Shown: positions 47,451 to 60,549, numbered from the stretch's first letter. The stretch is 64,000 nucleotides of DNA from Pseudopithomyces maydicus (GCA_026873275.1 JANTUC010000001.1:124001-188000); one strand, 5' to 3'. The notes: generated by a model not told the origin, from the sequence alone. Made by a program: numbers and translations.

Positions 47451-50358
47451 CAAACACACAGCAAACTTTGACTCAACGTACCCATTCGCAAGCCCACGCA
47501 TCGTCCTTCTGCACTCCCAACCCGCCGGCTACCCGCATGCACCGGCATCCGGTCACCATCCCCGACCACCCCCTTCGACCACCCACAGCCGCCTCCCCAG
47601 ACAATACCCAAAACACATCTCTCTGCCTAACCGCTTACCAACCAACCCTCCACCCGCCAGATCCCACCACAGCATCACCCACCTGCCATGCAGTCCCATT
47701 CCGTGGTCCTGTCCCACGGCCCCCGTCGTGCAGCCCCTACGCCGCCCCAAGCCATGTGATCTCGCAACCGGCACCCATCCCACCGGGCATCCGCCACGCA
47801 TCGGCGACGAGTGGCGATCCCCGAGACCGACTCGCTGCGCGCACCGAAGCAGCGAGGGGAGGAAGGGGCTACCGTGGCATCGGGTCCAGATCTGGCTCAC
47901 AGCTCGTGTCTGTGGGAGGTCGTCCGTGCGATGGTTACGCGGGGAGCGCAGAAGAGCGCACGATGGGCTTTTGGGTCGCGGAGGCGAGACAGAGGAGCAC
48001 GGTTTCGGTCGTCATAGCATGGCCCGGGGGTTGGGTAGGGCGGTGGTGGCCGGATTGGGGGAAGGGTGGTGGCTGGGGAGGTTGTGCAAGGTAGATGAGA
48101 CAGGGTCTTCGTGCAGGTGAGTGGGACGGAGGAGGGCGCGGCTTGGAGGTGATGATGGAGCGGGAAGATGACATGTGCTTGCTGTCTGTACCTAGGATGT
48201 CCTGATGCTTGTGAGCACGTGAAAGTCGACTCACCTGGGCACTCCAATAGGTTCGAGTTTGAAAAGCCGCTGATCCAGCGTTATGCCTTGCTGTTCCCTC
48301 GACGTTGCCTTGTTGATCGAGAGCCGAGTTCGGTGGGATGTGCTCGCTCCGGACTCTGTCTTAGGCAAGTGAACAGGCATGCATTGCGAGAGACAGGAAC
48401 CGAAATGATTGCGTGCACAGCGGCCAACCATGCTATTCTGAGACGCCTGGGGTAACGCTGCCCGTCACTAGCCGGTGCCCGTTCTGAACATTCATGTGCG
48501 CGACACCAAACTTGTTAATTTCCGATTAGCGACGCTCGCCGTGGTGAGCGCGACATGCGCACTGGGGCAGAAGTAATCAGGATCCATCATCCATCCATCC
48601 CTGCTGGGGACGCGAGAAATGAAGGAGCCAGTTGTGCTGCAAAAAAGCAGCGAGGCGGCAGTTCTTTTTGTAACAGGCATGCACCCATCCGTCTGTTTAG
48701 ATGAGCCAAGATGCAGACATCGAAAAAGAGAACGACGTGCAGGCATACGCGGGTTTGAACATGTCCATGTTCGGCTCCGGATTCGCTTCCGCAAAAGCAT
48801 GTTGCGCTTTGTCCAGGATCGATACGACCTTGCTCGGGAGATCTGACAGTGCCCGTGGGCGTGACCAGTCAACGTGCAACAACAGGAACAGACCCTGTGA
48901 TCGCGAATATGTGCTATACCCTAATAGGAAATATCATGGCTTCGCGAATCTGTGTGCAAGTATGTAATCTGCTGTACGTATTTGCTCTGCTCCGTGTATT
49001 CATACACATACAGACTGGGTTAGGCGAAGGAAACGACCGGGCATCAAACAAGAGAAATCGACGATGACCGGTACTATGATGATCATTTGCATGGAAAGAG
49101 ATCAGGAATGCACAATGACGCAGGTGGGGGTGAGTTATTCAAACGACTGCCCACTATAGATACTCAGCCATATCAAGGCTTCCGGTTCAAGCCCATGGAG
49201 AACGGCGATTGATCGATCCCAGCAGATCGATCTCGGCCAACGTGTTCCAAAGCCCAGCTTCTGGAGCCAAACTCGCCGCCGAACGCACGCTGCAATTGCC
49301 GCTCCAATTGATGGAGCTGGCGCAAAACAAGTGTATGACAATAGCGGTCAGATTGTGCGAACGGTTTCCCGGGACAGTAGGTACCGTTCCTAACAACGTA
49401 GTCACGATCCATGTGGCGCAAGGAAAATCAGGGCGGAGGAGTTCGGCGCCTGCAGCTATGTATAGAAGGAGAGAAGAGGACATGATGGCTCTGTATTATC
49501 GCCATGAACGGGTCGTTCTCCAGGCATATACAGGGCGCTAGGGCTTAGACATATAGGCTGGGGTAATGGCGTACACATGGTTGGCTGCACTTGGTTTTGC
49601 TTTTCAAGACCAATGAGACGGCGTTCCATCGAGAGGCTCCCAAGTGGTGCAAGCATGCACCTTGTGTGCACCTTGCCTGGCGGCTGGGATTCATGGCGGC
49701 TCCCGTACGCCCGGAACATCTCGAACCAGCAAGAATGGCTGTTCGGCGGTAGGCAAACCGAATGGGCGGCCCAGCGATCGGAGTTAAGGCAGACAGGTCG
49801 GGAAGTCAGTAGTCATGCAGGCCGGCGCCGTTGACAGGCCGCGAGGCTCAAAGGGCTTCCAGCTGCATGGACGGATGGCTGCGTGGCTTTGGCGGGTGTT
49901 GCTGGGCGTGCTTCTTGAAGATCATGAGTCGTACTGATGGAGCCTTGTGCTCCGGGCTGACGCTGCTGCGGGCCAGGAGCGAGCAAGCCGGACAGGCATA
50001 CCTCGTCGTCCGCCAACTCCCCTCGGGCGAGGGCGTGGGGGATGGGCCAGATGGAGGAATGCTGCCTTCAAGACCAATAGCGGATGGGCGGGTGGGCGGA
50101 ACGCCTGGTCGAGCTCGCTGCAACGCCCACCAGTTGTGGCAAGAGCGCTGGGGACGAGGAGAGCGGTGGATCCAGAGGCAAGGCCGTGTATAAATGGCCG
50201 GGGGGTCTTTTTTCGCAGAGGCCATGGCCATTGCCGCTGCATGAAGCGTACTGCAGCTCCGAACTCGCAGGCATTGGCTCTGGAACTGCTACGACTGAGA
50301 CATTTCTTTGCCGTCCAGCGTCGACGGTCCAAGGGAGAGCCGACGGGCACGCTGCTGT

Positions 50359-50398
50359 GATCCAGTGATCCAGTGATCCATCGACCCATCGATCCACC
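50359..50398. repeat. GATCCAGT/GATCCATC octamer x5
   Basis: Five consecutive eight-base units: GATCCAGT twice, GATCCATC, GACCCATC, GATCCACC. The same octamer theme occurs at 17903-17926. Confidence 0.8.
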
Positions 50399-51575
50399 GG
50401 GCGAGCTTGGGTTTGGGGCAGGACGGTAAGTCGACTGGCAGGCTGGGCTCGGGGGTTATGCCGTGGGCCTGTCGAGGCAGCTGCCCAGACGGCGCCTGAG
50501 GCTTGGGGGAAGGCATGGCTGATATACGCCGACATGCTTAATACTTGCTGTACTTGGCTGGGTACTGACTGATGGCATTCGCAGATCCTTTTCCGTGCCA
50601 TTGGAGATCCAGCACCCCCGGGGCGCATGAGAGAGAGCGGTGGAGGCCAGGCCTCGGTCCAGTCGATCCGACGACGCGCGCGCGCAACCACCCACCCACG
50701 ACCGCCGCCAGCCTTGCACGCCCGGAAGCGCTGTGTGGGTGTGACGCTGTGACGGCGCAATTGAAGGTGAGCACTCAATCTCGCTTCGACGGGCTTTCCT
50801 GCTAGCCGTGAGCTCGCAATCCCTGCCGCCCACATGGCGTGCCGGGGAGCCACCGCGCATTGCAGGCAGGGGCCATGTCAATGCCCACGCTGCAACGTCT
50901 CTTGCACCATCTTCCCCAACTACCCCGCTGCCCACCGTCCATCTTATGTGTCTGTCGCTATGCCGTGGGCCTGCCCATCCCTCGTTCCGCGCCCTGTGAG
51001 CAAAAGCGGACGTCCTGCAGCCTGCCCCGGCGCCTCGCGAGACCAGGCGGCCCGCCCTCCAGCGTCCCGTCCGTCACTGCGTGTGCCGTCATGTGGGGCG
51101 AGCAGTCGTTTCTCGAACCTCACCTCATCTCACCATCCATATCCGTCTTCACATATCGCGTCGCCGTTGTCGATGCATCTGAAAACGGCCTGGTGAAATT
51201 AAAGGGCGCGCGTGTAGGCTCGCTCCCGCCCGACCTTCACCACCATCGCCCTCTGTCTGGCACCCACCGCCGGGGCAAGGCCATACCGGCCTTCTACAGA
51301 GCTATGATGAGAGGGCTGACTCGTGGCTTGGGCTTCATTTCCTTATCACTGCACCCAGTATTCCGCCAATCCTGCGCTCCATGGCATAGCTATATTGCGA
51401 GCCTCAGGCACCTCCTCTCCACCTGTGCATTCCCTTCCTCCAGTTGTTTTGCCACAATTCTTTGTTTATACTTTATTCTTCATTTCTTCCGCCCGGCATA
51501 ACACCGCGAGCTGAGCATGCTCTGCCTATTTGAAAAGTAACCCCTACTAAACACGTCCAGGTCCCCCTCCAACTG

Positions 51576-52527
51576 ATGCAAAGAGGCCGTGGGAGAGGAA
51601 GAGGTAGAACCCCAAATCCTTCCCGGAGCACTTCGCGGACAGGTAGCAGCAGATCGACATCCCGTGTCACCACTTCGAGGAACCGCCGTCCAACTTCCAT
51701 CAGGCGCTCGGCTCGCATCGCAGAACTGCTCAACGGCGCCCTCGACGGCGAAGGGGATCCTTCAGCAAGCGTCTCTATGGCTCACGTTGCACAACAACGG
51801 GTGTTTGATAGATCGTCAGTCCGTTCACGTCACGACACCGGAAACAGGCGGGCCTCACGGTCGAATCGAACACCGCTGACGCCTGAAGACCGTGGATACG
51901 CCATGGACATCATCGTACAGCCTCCCTCCAATGCCCGTGCCGGCTACTCCATCAACGGAACCATCATCGTCCGCCTACGCACCACCAACCCGAACCCCAA
52001 CGCCGCAACTGAAGATGCTCTGAATCTCGCTGCCATAGCATCTCTCGTACCTGGCCCGGGTTCAACCGTCCCAACGGATCCAACTGTGCTCAACACCCTC
52101 CTCTCCGGGAGAAGGATCGATAACATCCACACCTTGGCCGACGACGAAGCCGACGGCTCAATCGCCTCGATGGAGCTGAACGATTCTCAAGCCGTCGGTT
52201 ACATGCGTTTCTCCGGCCTCACCATCCGCCAGGCCGGCACTTATCGGATACGCATCACCTTACTTCGCATGCGAAACTCGAGCTCAGACCCGCCGGTAGC
52301 CTCTGTCACGGGCGCGGCCGCGGTCCAGGTCGTGGATTCGAACCCAATCGTCGTGCAGGCCGGCGGCCCGACGGCCTTCAGTGGTAAGTACCTTGTGGCC
52401 AAATATTGAGCGATATTTTCGGTTCCTGATTCGTGTTTTTCTTGGATGTACAGACAACGACCAGGACGATGAAGACGATGGATGGACGGATGTAATCAGG
52501 ACCATTCAAGAACGACGCAGGTCGTGA
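51576..52527 (+). CDS. Velvet-domain-like regulatory protein
   Basis: Two exons, 51576-52383 and 52454-52527, give 293 residues in phase. The N-terminus is a low-complexity Arg/Gly/Ser/Thr region (GRGRGRGR, then SRSTSRTGSSRSTSR). The folded part resembles a velvet domain: a first strand with IIVQPPSNARAGYSINGTII, a variable middle, then the usual second block, SQAVGYMRFSGLTIRQAGTY followed by RIRITLLRM, and VVDSNPIVVQAG. Velvet factors are fungal nuclear regulators of development and secondary metabolism with an NF-kB-like fold. The short last exon is acidic (NDQDDEDDGWTDV) and ends with a basic RRRS. It is divergent from the classical VeA/VelB/VosA/VelC proteins, so the subgroup is not assigned. 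Confidence 0.6.
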
Positions 52528-54033
52528 ATTCTTGCGACGATTCTTTTCTTTTTCTTTTCCCTCACGTTTTCTTCTTCTCTTTTTCTTTTTTCCTAGGGCA
52601 TGGCAGCTTGTATGACTATTTTCCTCACGTTTCCCACACTGTCGGTATTGGTATCGCGTTATGGCATCTTCGATCTGGTTGGGCTGTGTACGATGCAGAT
52701 GTCAGCATTAGCAAGATGCGTTGATAGGTAGGCAGGGTCATGGGTTGTTCCTGCATTTCGCTAGATGAATACACAGTATAAGGGTATCCTAGCGCGATAA
52801 TCGTGGTGCCAGTGCCGATATTGACACTTTGAGTTTGGTATTGAGACAATGAGTAAACTTTCCCCAAGGCTGAGGCGAACTTTCTCGAAGTCGGACGCGG
52901 GTTCCATAATCTACATCGTAGGTCTTCCATGCGTCAATGCGGCAGACTCCCGCTAGGAAGGCACGCTAGGCACCCTTCCGACAGGCACACACACGTACGG
53001 GGGATCGGAACGAACGCAAACACGCCACTGTGTGTATTCCAAATATCTGCTCGCGAACGATAGCAGCGCCGTTATTCCAATATGTGTGCACTGTATGTAG
53101 TTGCGCCGTGTTGATTACAGGTGGACGTTGGAAGGGCCCCCTGAATCTAACGGGAGCCCTTGCTCGTCAATGGGGCTACCGTGATCCATACCTCCGAATC
53201 GGAGCGACAAAGATAATGCCTGTCGCTGATAAGCAGCGTACTCTACATCAGACAGTACATAGAGTTTTTCTTTTCTTTTCTCTCTCAATGGCTTGATGGC
53301 TCCCAACGTCTAGCTTGGCTCCTGCGAGGCGCGCACTGGCCTTCGGTACATACAGTACGTACAGAACATGTCATGCATACATACGTATGTATGTATCCGA
53401 AGCCTCAAGCATTAGAACCCATGTAGCGAACGGTGGGGAGGCGCTATGACCACATAGAGACGCCTCCCGGTTTGGGTTTCTGACGGAATGCGTCCTGAGG
53501 CATCTTTCGTCAATGTTGGGCTGCATGATTGCGGTGGAGCTGTGTCAACGGTCCGGGTATGTACATACATACATATGCAGAATCTTGGAAGACTCAAACT
53601 TGATAGAAGCGGCGTAGCGATTCCGCTTAAGCTCTCGGATTTCGTGATTGTCTAATGTGGATGCATGCATACGTTATGGTTCCCGAGCTAAGTACCGATG
53701 TGATACATTGTATCTATGCAACGGTAAACCTTTTCGAGGCATTTACTTACGTTTCCAGGGTCTTGCAGACGAAAGTGGAACTCTTGCTCTTGTACTTAGA
53801 GCACCATTAATTTGCACAATATACCTGCAACATCACTGCACACTCAACCAAAGCTCGAGCAAAAGTAAGGTCAAACTCATCTCAATTCCCCAACAATCAC
53901 ACCCGCGGAGCAAGCTACCTAGGTATATACAATCCCCGCCCCCTCCATGCAATCGATATGAAGCCAAAACAAAAGGAAGAAGAAAGAAGAAGAAAAAATC
54001 ATCATGCCGGATCAAATCGTACGATCGATTCGC
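52528..54033. other. Intergenic region
   Basis: T-rich just after the velvet-like stop (52540-52600), consistent with its 3' UTR. Contains CATA/TATG microsatellite-like sequence near 53340-53400 and 53560-53580. No supported gene. Confidence 0.5.
53376..53393. repeat. 18-bp perfect palindrome of CATA/TATG units
   Basis: CATACATACGTATGTATG reads the same on both strands. Similar CATACATAC sequence recurs near 53565-53575. Confidence 0.8.
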
Positions 54034-54950
54034 CTACTCAAACTCGATACCGGCACCGGGCTGGTTTCCAATGCCAATGGTGTCACCAGGTGTGGACCCA
54101 GATCCGCTAGTGACTTGAACGTTAGCACCTCTCGCAGTTATATACCTCGTCTACTTTAACTTACCCCTTGGGTGTGCACGGCTGCCATGCAACGTGCACC
54201 TGCTGCGTGAAGGCGACGGTCGCATCGTCGTTGGAGAGCTCGCCGTAGGCAGAAGAGTTGCTCGACCGCAAGCTGATGCGGTTGTTCACGTTGAGGATGC
54301 CCGTGGTGCCGCAGGGGGACCACACCACGGCGGTGGTCTCGACGTTGTCTTGCTTGGTGTAGACTTGGCCGTCGGCGAGGGCGCCGCCGCCGGTGGCGCT
54401 CATGCGCGTGGTCGACGTCTTGCCGGCATCCTGAGAGAAGTAGTAGCTCGTTACAAAGTCACCGGTGATGCCCTTGTCGAGACGCGCCCATCCGTGGTAC
54501 GTGGCGGACACGACGGCGTACTGGAAGCCGCCCGGGTACTTGAGGTTCAGGTGCAGCTGGCAGGCGCGCGAGTTCTCCTTGGTGGCGATGCCGGGGCCGA
54601 TGTAGGTTTGGAACTGGTCGAAGCCGTAGGTGATGACCTTGTCGTAATTGTCAAAAATGATCTCTTGGACAAAGCCTCGTTCGAAGCCCTTGAGGCTCTC
54701 AGTAGACAGGGGTGTATATGTATTCGGGTAAGGGGCAGGGATGGGGTAGGGTAGGATGAAATGGAATGCTTACGGTCTTATCGGGGGAGGTGGACGTGGA
54801 GACAGAGCCTTGAGGGCAGCCGTTTCCGGAGTAAGAGGAGTCGATGATGGTGATCTGGGTTGGGTCCGGGGCAGCTCCGTTGCCGCCAGCGGGGACTGGG
54901 TTGGCGACGGCGAAGAGCGGGAGGAGGAAGGCTGCGATTTTGGAATGCAT
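54034..54950 (-). CDS. DUF4360-family secreted protein
   Basis: Three exons. Exon 1 (54950-54774) encodes a signal peptide (MHSKIAAFLLPLFAVANPVPA) and ITIIDSSYSGNGCPQGSVST. The last exon (54106-54034) encodes GSGSTPGDTIGIGNQPGAG ending IEFE. The middle exon ends at 54165, but its acceptor is ambiguous: 54637 (directly at VITYGFDQF) and 54697 are both in phase. Family features are the GCPQG motif, FDQFQTYIGPG, CQLHLNLKYPGGFQYAV, and a late paired Cys (CGTTG, WQPCTP). DUF4360 proteins are secreted in many ascomycetes; their role is unknown. A TATA box lies upstream. Confidence 0.82.
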
Positions 54951-57361
54951 TTTGATTGCTGTTTGAGGCAGATATACCGTAGTATAGGTGTTTGGATTCG
55001 ACCTGGGGAGGTAATTGGATGCTGTCGATCTGAGTTGATGATCATCATCGAGGGGACAATCACTGGCCTTTATACTCGCATATCCTAATTCTGAGCATGT
55101 CTGGACCCTGAATCTGAACACCCAATACGGATCTGTGATTGCCTAGAGACCTCGTGGCCAGCCTTCTGGCCACTGCTCGCGCTCCCCCGAGGTTGCTCTG
55201 GCCAAAGTCACCGCTTGCGCGCATCACGAATTCCGCCATCCGGTTAGCTTGCAGTTATTATTAGCTCCCATATAGCTCGTTGGTATTGAATATCAAGGTC
55301 TCATGCGACCTGGGTTACTCTGGAATGTTTCTGCGTAGGGCGGTTGAGATGCGTATATTGCAAGGAATGGTCTAGCTTGCGGAATCGATGACAGGAAGCT
55401 CTAGGCGAAGCCGCCTGAGATGGCGAATACGAGCCAGATCCACTGAACCAAGATGGACATACTCGAAACAGCGTGAATCACATGCGGGGATAGCCGTACG
55501 GGCTCGGATGCCGCCCAGAGGTGGCAGGTAAGGCCGGAGCAAGGCGTATAGTGAGAATACGAAAAGCTTCGACTTGAAGGTTAATTGCAGTGGGGACCTG
55601 CAGTGCGGCTCGCCTTAGCCCTGAAGCTGCTGCCCGCCGATCTGTCCACCAAAAATAAAAAAATCAACAACCATGTATCAAAATATATGAGCGTTACCGC
55701 CGTTTCTCGGTGAGATAGATTGAGTCAGGTGACACGGTGGCGGCGAATTGTGGTACAGGACTCGGGTTCCGCACCCTACCGTTCATTTTCACAGATCCGA
55801 CACCCAGGACAGTGCGGCTTACAAGGCGAGTCTCGATCAGTAGCCGTGCAATATAACCTCGCTTGGCGGGAGTTGAGGCGATTTATGGCTAATATGCGGG
55901 CAGGCTGTTTCTCAGGGCGGTTGGCGAGGAGAGCAGGGGTTGTCAGACCACGTTACTGCGAGAGCCCTTGCACCTCATATTCCGGGTAGAACTCGGGACA
56001 GTCATGTAGTCGATAGTTTCTGCACTTAACACGTTCCCAGTGATATTGCGATCAAATGAATGTTCATTAATAAGACCAGCGGTGCGCGACTTCGCCCCAG
56101 ACCTAGACCGTTGCGAAGACCTCTCTCTCGTTTGGATAATTCTCTGATGCGTTTGTACCAGGTCTGAGGTTGCAGTCGAGGGATCACTGTAAAGAGAGGC
56201 AGGTACATTGACTACGGCCTGCCGAAACGAGTCATTGGTGAGGGGAGTTATGACAGAACTTTTCTAAATATGAAGTCAAAGAAGGAATTAGACCGACCCG
56301 GTGGCATCAATCCGTTGTTTGGTACCGCGGTTAGCTGGTTACGAGTCTGCCTGATGTTTGAGTTGGCTCTGGATTCGATGGGAGCACAAGGGCCCACGAG
56401 GCGCGGGTTCATATGGTACCAGCTGGCTGAAAACGAAGTATCAACAGTGGCTACCATGAGATCGAATCCTCGTTCCGAAAAAGCGACATTTGAAAGCTGA
56501 GGATATACTGTCTCAGTCAACGAGAACCTGATAAAGCGGGGAGGTTCAAACATCTCAACAGCTAAGTCACTGCGCACTCTGATACTTCAGCAGATTGCGC
56601 CCAGGATACCAATAACTAGCTACGTTTCTCACCGAAGGTCGCCATATCCCTGCCAGCTGAAACCCCTCCTTGTGCTGCAAAAAAGTAAAATATTTCTAAA
56701 AATGACCGAGACGATCTTTCTTCAACCTGGGAACCAGCATCGTTGTGACGATCGCATCTGAATCCTTCCAATTTCCCCCACTCTAACGAGAGTGAAAATA
56801 GGTTTAATATGTATCTGAGCGTCCTCGGATTGTAGCCGAGAAATCTTACCGGAAATAATGGATCTGTTGTGTTTGGCTTGCGATTGGCTGTTGCTGGAAT
56901 GATCTGATTAAGTCCTCACCACAAAGATTGATAGTATGGGAAACTGGATACGTGGCCTCGAAGCTGTTGCAAAATCGAAAGTCAGCAAAAGAGCCACTCG
57001 GTCTTTGGTTTGGGTTGATCTGAATATATCGTGAAACTTACGAGCACATATTGCAGCGAGTCAAGCATGCAAGATATGTTTATTCCAAACCAGTAATTGT
57101 GGACACTAAACATTGAGAATGCTGAATAAAATCACGGTTCTGCACGTCGGAATAACTACGGATCCGTACGCCGACAAAGAAGATTGATGATAGAGCAATT
57201 CATTCGTTCAACATGCATGTTTTTACAGAGCTAGCCACAGAGAAGCGATGCCCAGTCCCCGTTCATCATGGTATCAAACAGACATTCCACCCTCAGGTCA
57301 ATCTCAACACCATAACGCCACGCAGTCTATATATCTCATGGAACGCTTTCGTTTTGGCACA
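54951..57361. other. Gene-free region
   Basis: 2.4 kb with no recognisable gene. The left end is the DUF4360 promoter. Parts (55640-55700, 56600-57250) are AT-rich. The open frame on the minus strand at 56577-56248 has no family resemblance. Confidence 0.5.
55067..55074 (-). promoter_or_regulatory. TATA box of the DUF4360 gene
   Basis: TATAAAGG on the minus strand, about 117 bases upstream of the ATG at 54950. Confidence 0.5.
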
Positions 57362-60221
57362 TTAAAATAGACTCCACGAGCCCTTCCTCCGCTCCTCCCG
57401 AGGCTCCCTCCGGCTGGACCGCTTTTCCCGCGCCTCCAGCTGGCGTAAGCTCTCCATCTCCTTGAGCACCGTCTCGAGGAGGTCCTTGCGGCGGACGACA
57501 TCCAGGTGGCGCCTGATCTTGGGGTCCTCGCGCGCGAAGCGGTCGACTTCGGACTGGGAGAGGCCGCGGCCGAGGCGGGCGTCGAGTTCGCGGGGGAACT
57601 GGTTGGGTGTTAGCATCGCACTTTACATCCAACACTGTATGTAATTAAAGAAGAGGACTCACGTTATAGTAGAACTTGGATAGCAGTTCCGCGTCGAGGA
57701 AAAGATCCGCCGTCGTCGTCAGCTTGTCTGCCACGGCATCCAAGAAAACCTCCGGGCAGTGGTACTTGTTCTTCTTGTTGGCGCACTGTTTCGACTTGAC
57801 GGCGAGGAGGCGCATTTTCAGGACGTCGGTGCGGTCGCGGAGGAAGACGGCCTCGCGGCCCTTGGCGAGCAGAGCAGCGCTGAAGCCGCCTGCACCGCCG
57901 ACGCCGTCGCCCTCGAGGACGACCTGGCCGCTTCGCACACGGTCGATGAATGCGATGACGTCTCTTACCCTCTTCCGGCCGCCGGCCTGGTCCTCCAATC
58001 GCTTGGCCGCAGCCTCGCAGACTTTGAGCTCTTCTTTCAGGACGGCAGTGACGTTCTCGCGGCCACGGGCCCACTCGCTGTCTTCAAGCTCGATGCGGTA
58101 TTTGTATGGTTTGATGCAAATTTCGAGCTCGTCTGCAATGTCGTACGAGAGGTCCTTCAGGATGTTTTGTGAAGCTTCAGTGATGGCTTGCCTGGCGAAA
58201 GGATGAGCAGCGAATCTCGAATTCGCTACGAGACGGTCAATGTGCGCTTGAATCGCGTTGGCAATAACGCTTGTTGCAAGCCGTCCTACACCCAACTTCG
58301 TGAGTGCAGCACTGGAGCTGTCGAGCTTGATTTGCCAGATTTGGTTCTCGCCCTCTGGGTCTGCCTTTGCCAGGCTGCTGAGGGGATCGGCTTCCGGAAG
58401 CGGTACGCTCAGGTCATCGAAAGGTCTGTTCCAGTAGCGCTGAGCCAAGAGGTTCAGGACTTGCTGATCCAGTTCGTGCTTCAAGAGCTCGCGAACTTGC
58501 GGGCGCGCAAATGTATCAGAGAAACCACGAAAAGAGTGCTTGAAAGCGTCCAGAGATTCTGCCAAGTACGACTCAGCGCTCAAGGGGCGCTCGTTGTATT
58601 GAACCTTGTACTCGTACGTGGCTTCTGCAAGTTCACGCTGTATGGCTTCGCTTGTGGACTTGAGGCTGGCGGCCATTGTCTGCTCAAGCACGTACATTAG
58701 CTTCTTCTTTAGATTGCCTGTGCCGACTGCATATTCATCTGACGAGAACTCGGGATGTGCCGAGAAATAGGATCTCTCGTTTTTCGCTATGGCATTTGAG
58801 ATATTGCCATTTCCGCGCTTGAATAGCTTTGAGCCGGACGCGTTTGACGGAACGCGAGAAACCACTCCGACATAACCCAGTCGAAGCGCATATTTTCTAT
58901 CGCTGAGTAGGCTTGCTCCTCGCTCGGCATCAACAAGATCCATTTTGGTGATGACACCGATCGTTCTTTCGCCTCTAGGATCGACCTTTCGTGACGCGCG
59001 CAGAGCGGTACTATTTGCCAGATCGACATCGGCAGCTGATATGGCCAAAATGACGTTGGGTGGCTTGATATATTTCTCGCATAGCTCGGCGATCTTCTCT
59101 TTGAGCTGAGGAGGCTGGTCCCTTCCAACAACCTGAATATATCCTGGGAGGTCAATGAGAGATAGATCCGGAACGTTGGGAGAATGGATTCGGAGCTGAA
59201 TTGGGTCATCCGAGACGCAATCCTCGGCGGGTACGGCCATATTCAGGTCCGTAAGAGTCTTCTGTATCTGACCAAAGTCGGTGACCCTGCTTAGTCCCAG
59301 AGCAGGGAATTCTCCGTATTCAGCGGTTGCGTTGGGTGTGTGTACCAATGTGAGCTCGATCGGACGACGTGTGACCATGTTGTGACCCTTGGGCAAAAAT
59401 TCGTGTCCGACAATTGCCTCGAGAACCGAGCTTTTCCCTGATGACTGCGATCCGATGACAACGATTGAGGGGAGCGTGAGCGATTCTGACTGTCCTACTG
59501 TTTGTAAAAGTCCACGTATTTCAATCATCTTCCTGGTCAGCATCATCATCTGTTCGTCCCTCGCAATCTTCTCTTGATCCTGGGCTTCCTCTTCTTCATC
59601 TGCGTGCGAAAAAGCAGCTGCTGAGCCCACGCCAGCCGCTGCGGCTCCAGCACCACTGTTCTTTGGTTCTTTCGGCCCTTGCCCTCCTCCCTGTCCGCCT
59701 CCCGAGCCACCAGATTCGGCGCTCGCAAGTAGTCGTTGCAACCATTCCGGCTTCTCCACCTTATCTAGATCTTCCTTGGTCTTGTCCCAGCCTCGGGTAA
59801 TTTGTCCAAAGATATTCGAGACCGTGTCGAGGCCCTCGCCGGCGAACTCAGTGGCACCATCTTTGGTCTTGTTGAAGATATTGACGGCCCAGCTTCCAGC
59901 CTGACCGGCCTGATACTGGATGTAGCTTACTCCAGCAACGACAGCACCTCCTGCGGCCGCACCTGCCGTCGCAAATCTGGTGACGAGCTTCGGTATTGCC
60001 CTCGCGAAGCTAATGGAGCGAGTGGCAGGGAGGTTGTGCAGCGCATAGCTTCCGAGTGGCCATGCCCTGCGTTGTATGGTTCGTGCGTTAGCTTCCTGTC
60101 GTAGGAGTCCGCCGGTGGGTAGCTTGGTTGTGGTGTAGAAGAGGCGATGCAGGCGTGGTGCGTTCGCTGGGCTTCGACGCGCAAGCGAAGCAAGGCGTGC
60201 AGATGCGAGCCTGCCGCTCAT
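57362..60221 (-). CDS. mgm1: Mitochondrial inner-membrane fusion GTPase Mgm1/OPA1
   Basis: A dynamin-family GTPase that fuses mitochondrial inner membranes and shapes cristae. Two exons, 60221-57663 and 57598-57362, give 931 residues in phase. It has an Arg-rich mitochondrial presequence, a membrane anchor at about residues 81-103 (FATAGAAAGGAVVAGVSY), and a second small-residue segment at about 189-204 (GAGAAAAGVGSAAAF) that matches the rhomboid (Pcp1) cleavage region separating long and short forms. GTPase motifs are GSQSSGKSS (about 257), DLPG (357) and TKMD (425). The middle, lipid-binding and GED-like regions follow. The last exon (FPRELDARLGRGLSQSEVDR) completes the family C-terminus. 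No frame break over 2.8 kb. Confidence 0.95.
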
Positions 60222-60549
60222 AGTGATGATACTGGGCCAGCAGCTATCGTAATTCGCATAGGCGAGTGAGGAGCGGCGATGCAGTCGGGTGGTTCGATCT
60301 AAATGTTGAAAGAATGCTCTTCGGGAGTCTCGTCACCGCCGTCACCGCCCAAGACGCTAGGCAGGGGTCGTGCACGTGGGGCTCGATCAATGGCATACCG
60401 AGGATAGAACTTCGAGTCCAATCAATCAAGTGTACGGTTATGGGAAACGCAGTAGCAGTGATTCAAAAATTGGTATATTGGCCATCTCATGGACACTTTA
60501 CTGAGACACGGAATGTGCAATATTGGCCATCAAAACATGAGTAGCCAGG
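60222..60549. other. Intergenic region
   Basis: The mgm1 promoter and the ureD 3' end (same-strand genes). Nothing else seen. Confidence 0.5.

Larger units (their letters stand above)
46729..51575. other. 4.8-kb region without a recognisable gene
   Basis: The longest empty stretch in the window. It holds the ArgRS promoter, a degenerate minisatellite (47002-47340), a 24-bp repeat (47339-47450), GC-rich sequence at 47450-48150, 49800-51100 with many overlapping artefactual frames, and a GATCCA-type octamer array (50359-50398). The right end is CT-rich and probably the promoter and 5' UTR of the velvet-like gene. Confidence 0.5.

Noticed and set aside
47468..48120. Plus-strand open frames of 130-208 codons
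   Set aside because: His/Pro/Thr-rich translation, overlapping frames of equal length on both strands and no recognisable domain.
49831..51501. Open frames of up to 261 codons upstream of the velvet-like gene
   Set aside because: Same composition artefact; low-complexity Pro/Ser/Arg/Ala sequence overlapping in several frames.
56248..56577. Minus-strand 109-codon frame
   Set aside because: No signal, domain, splice support or codon-bias evidence; treated as chance in a gene-free area.
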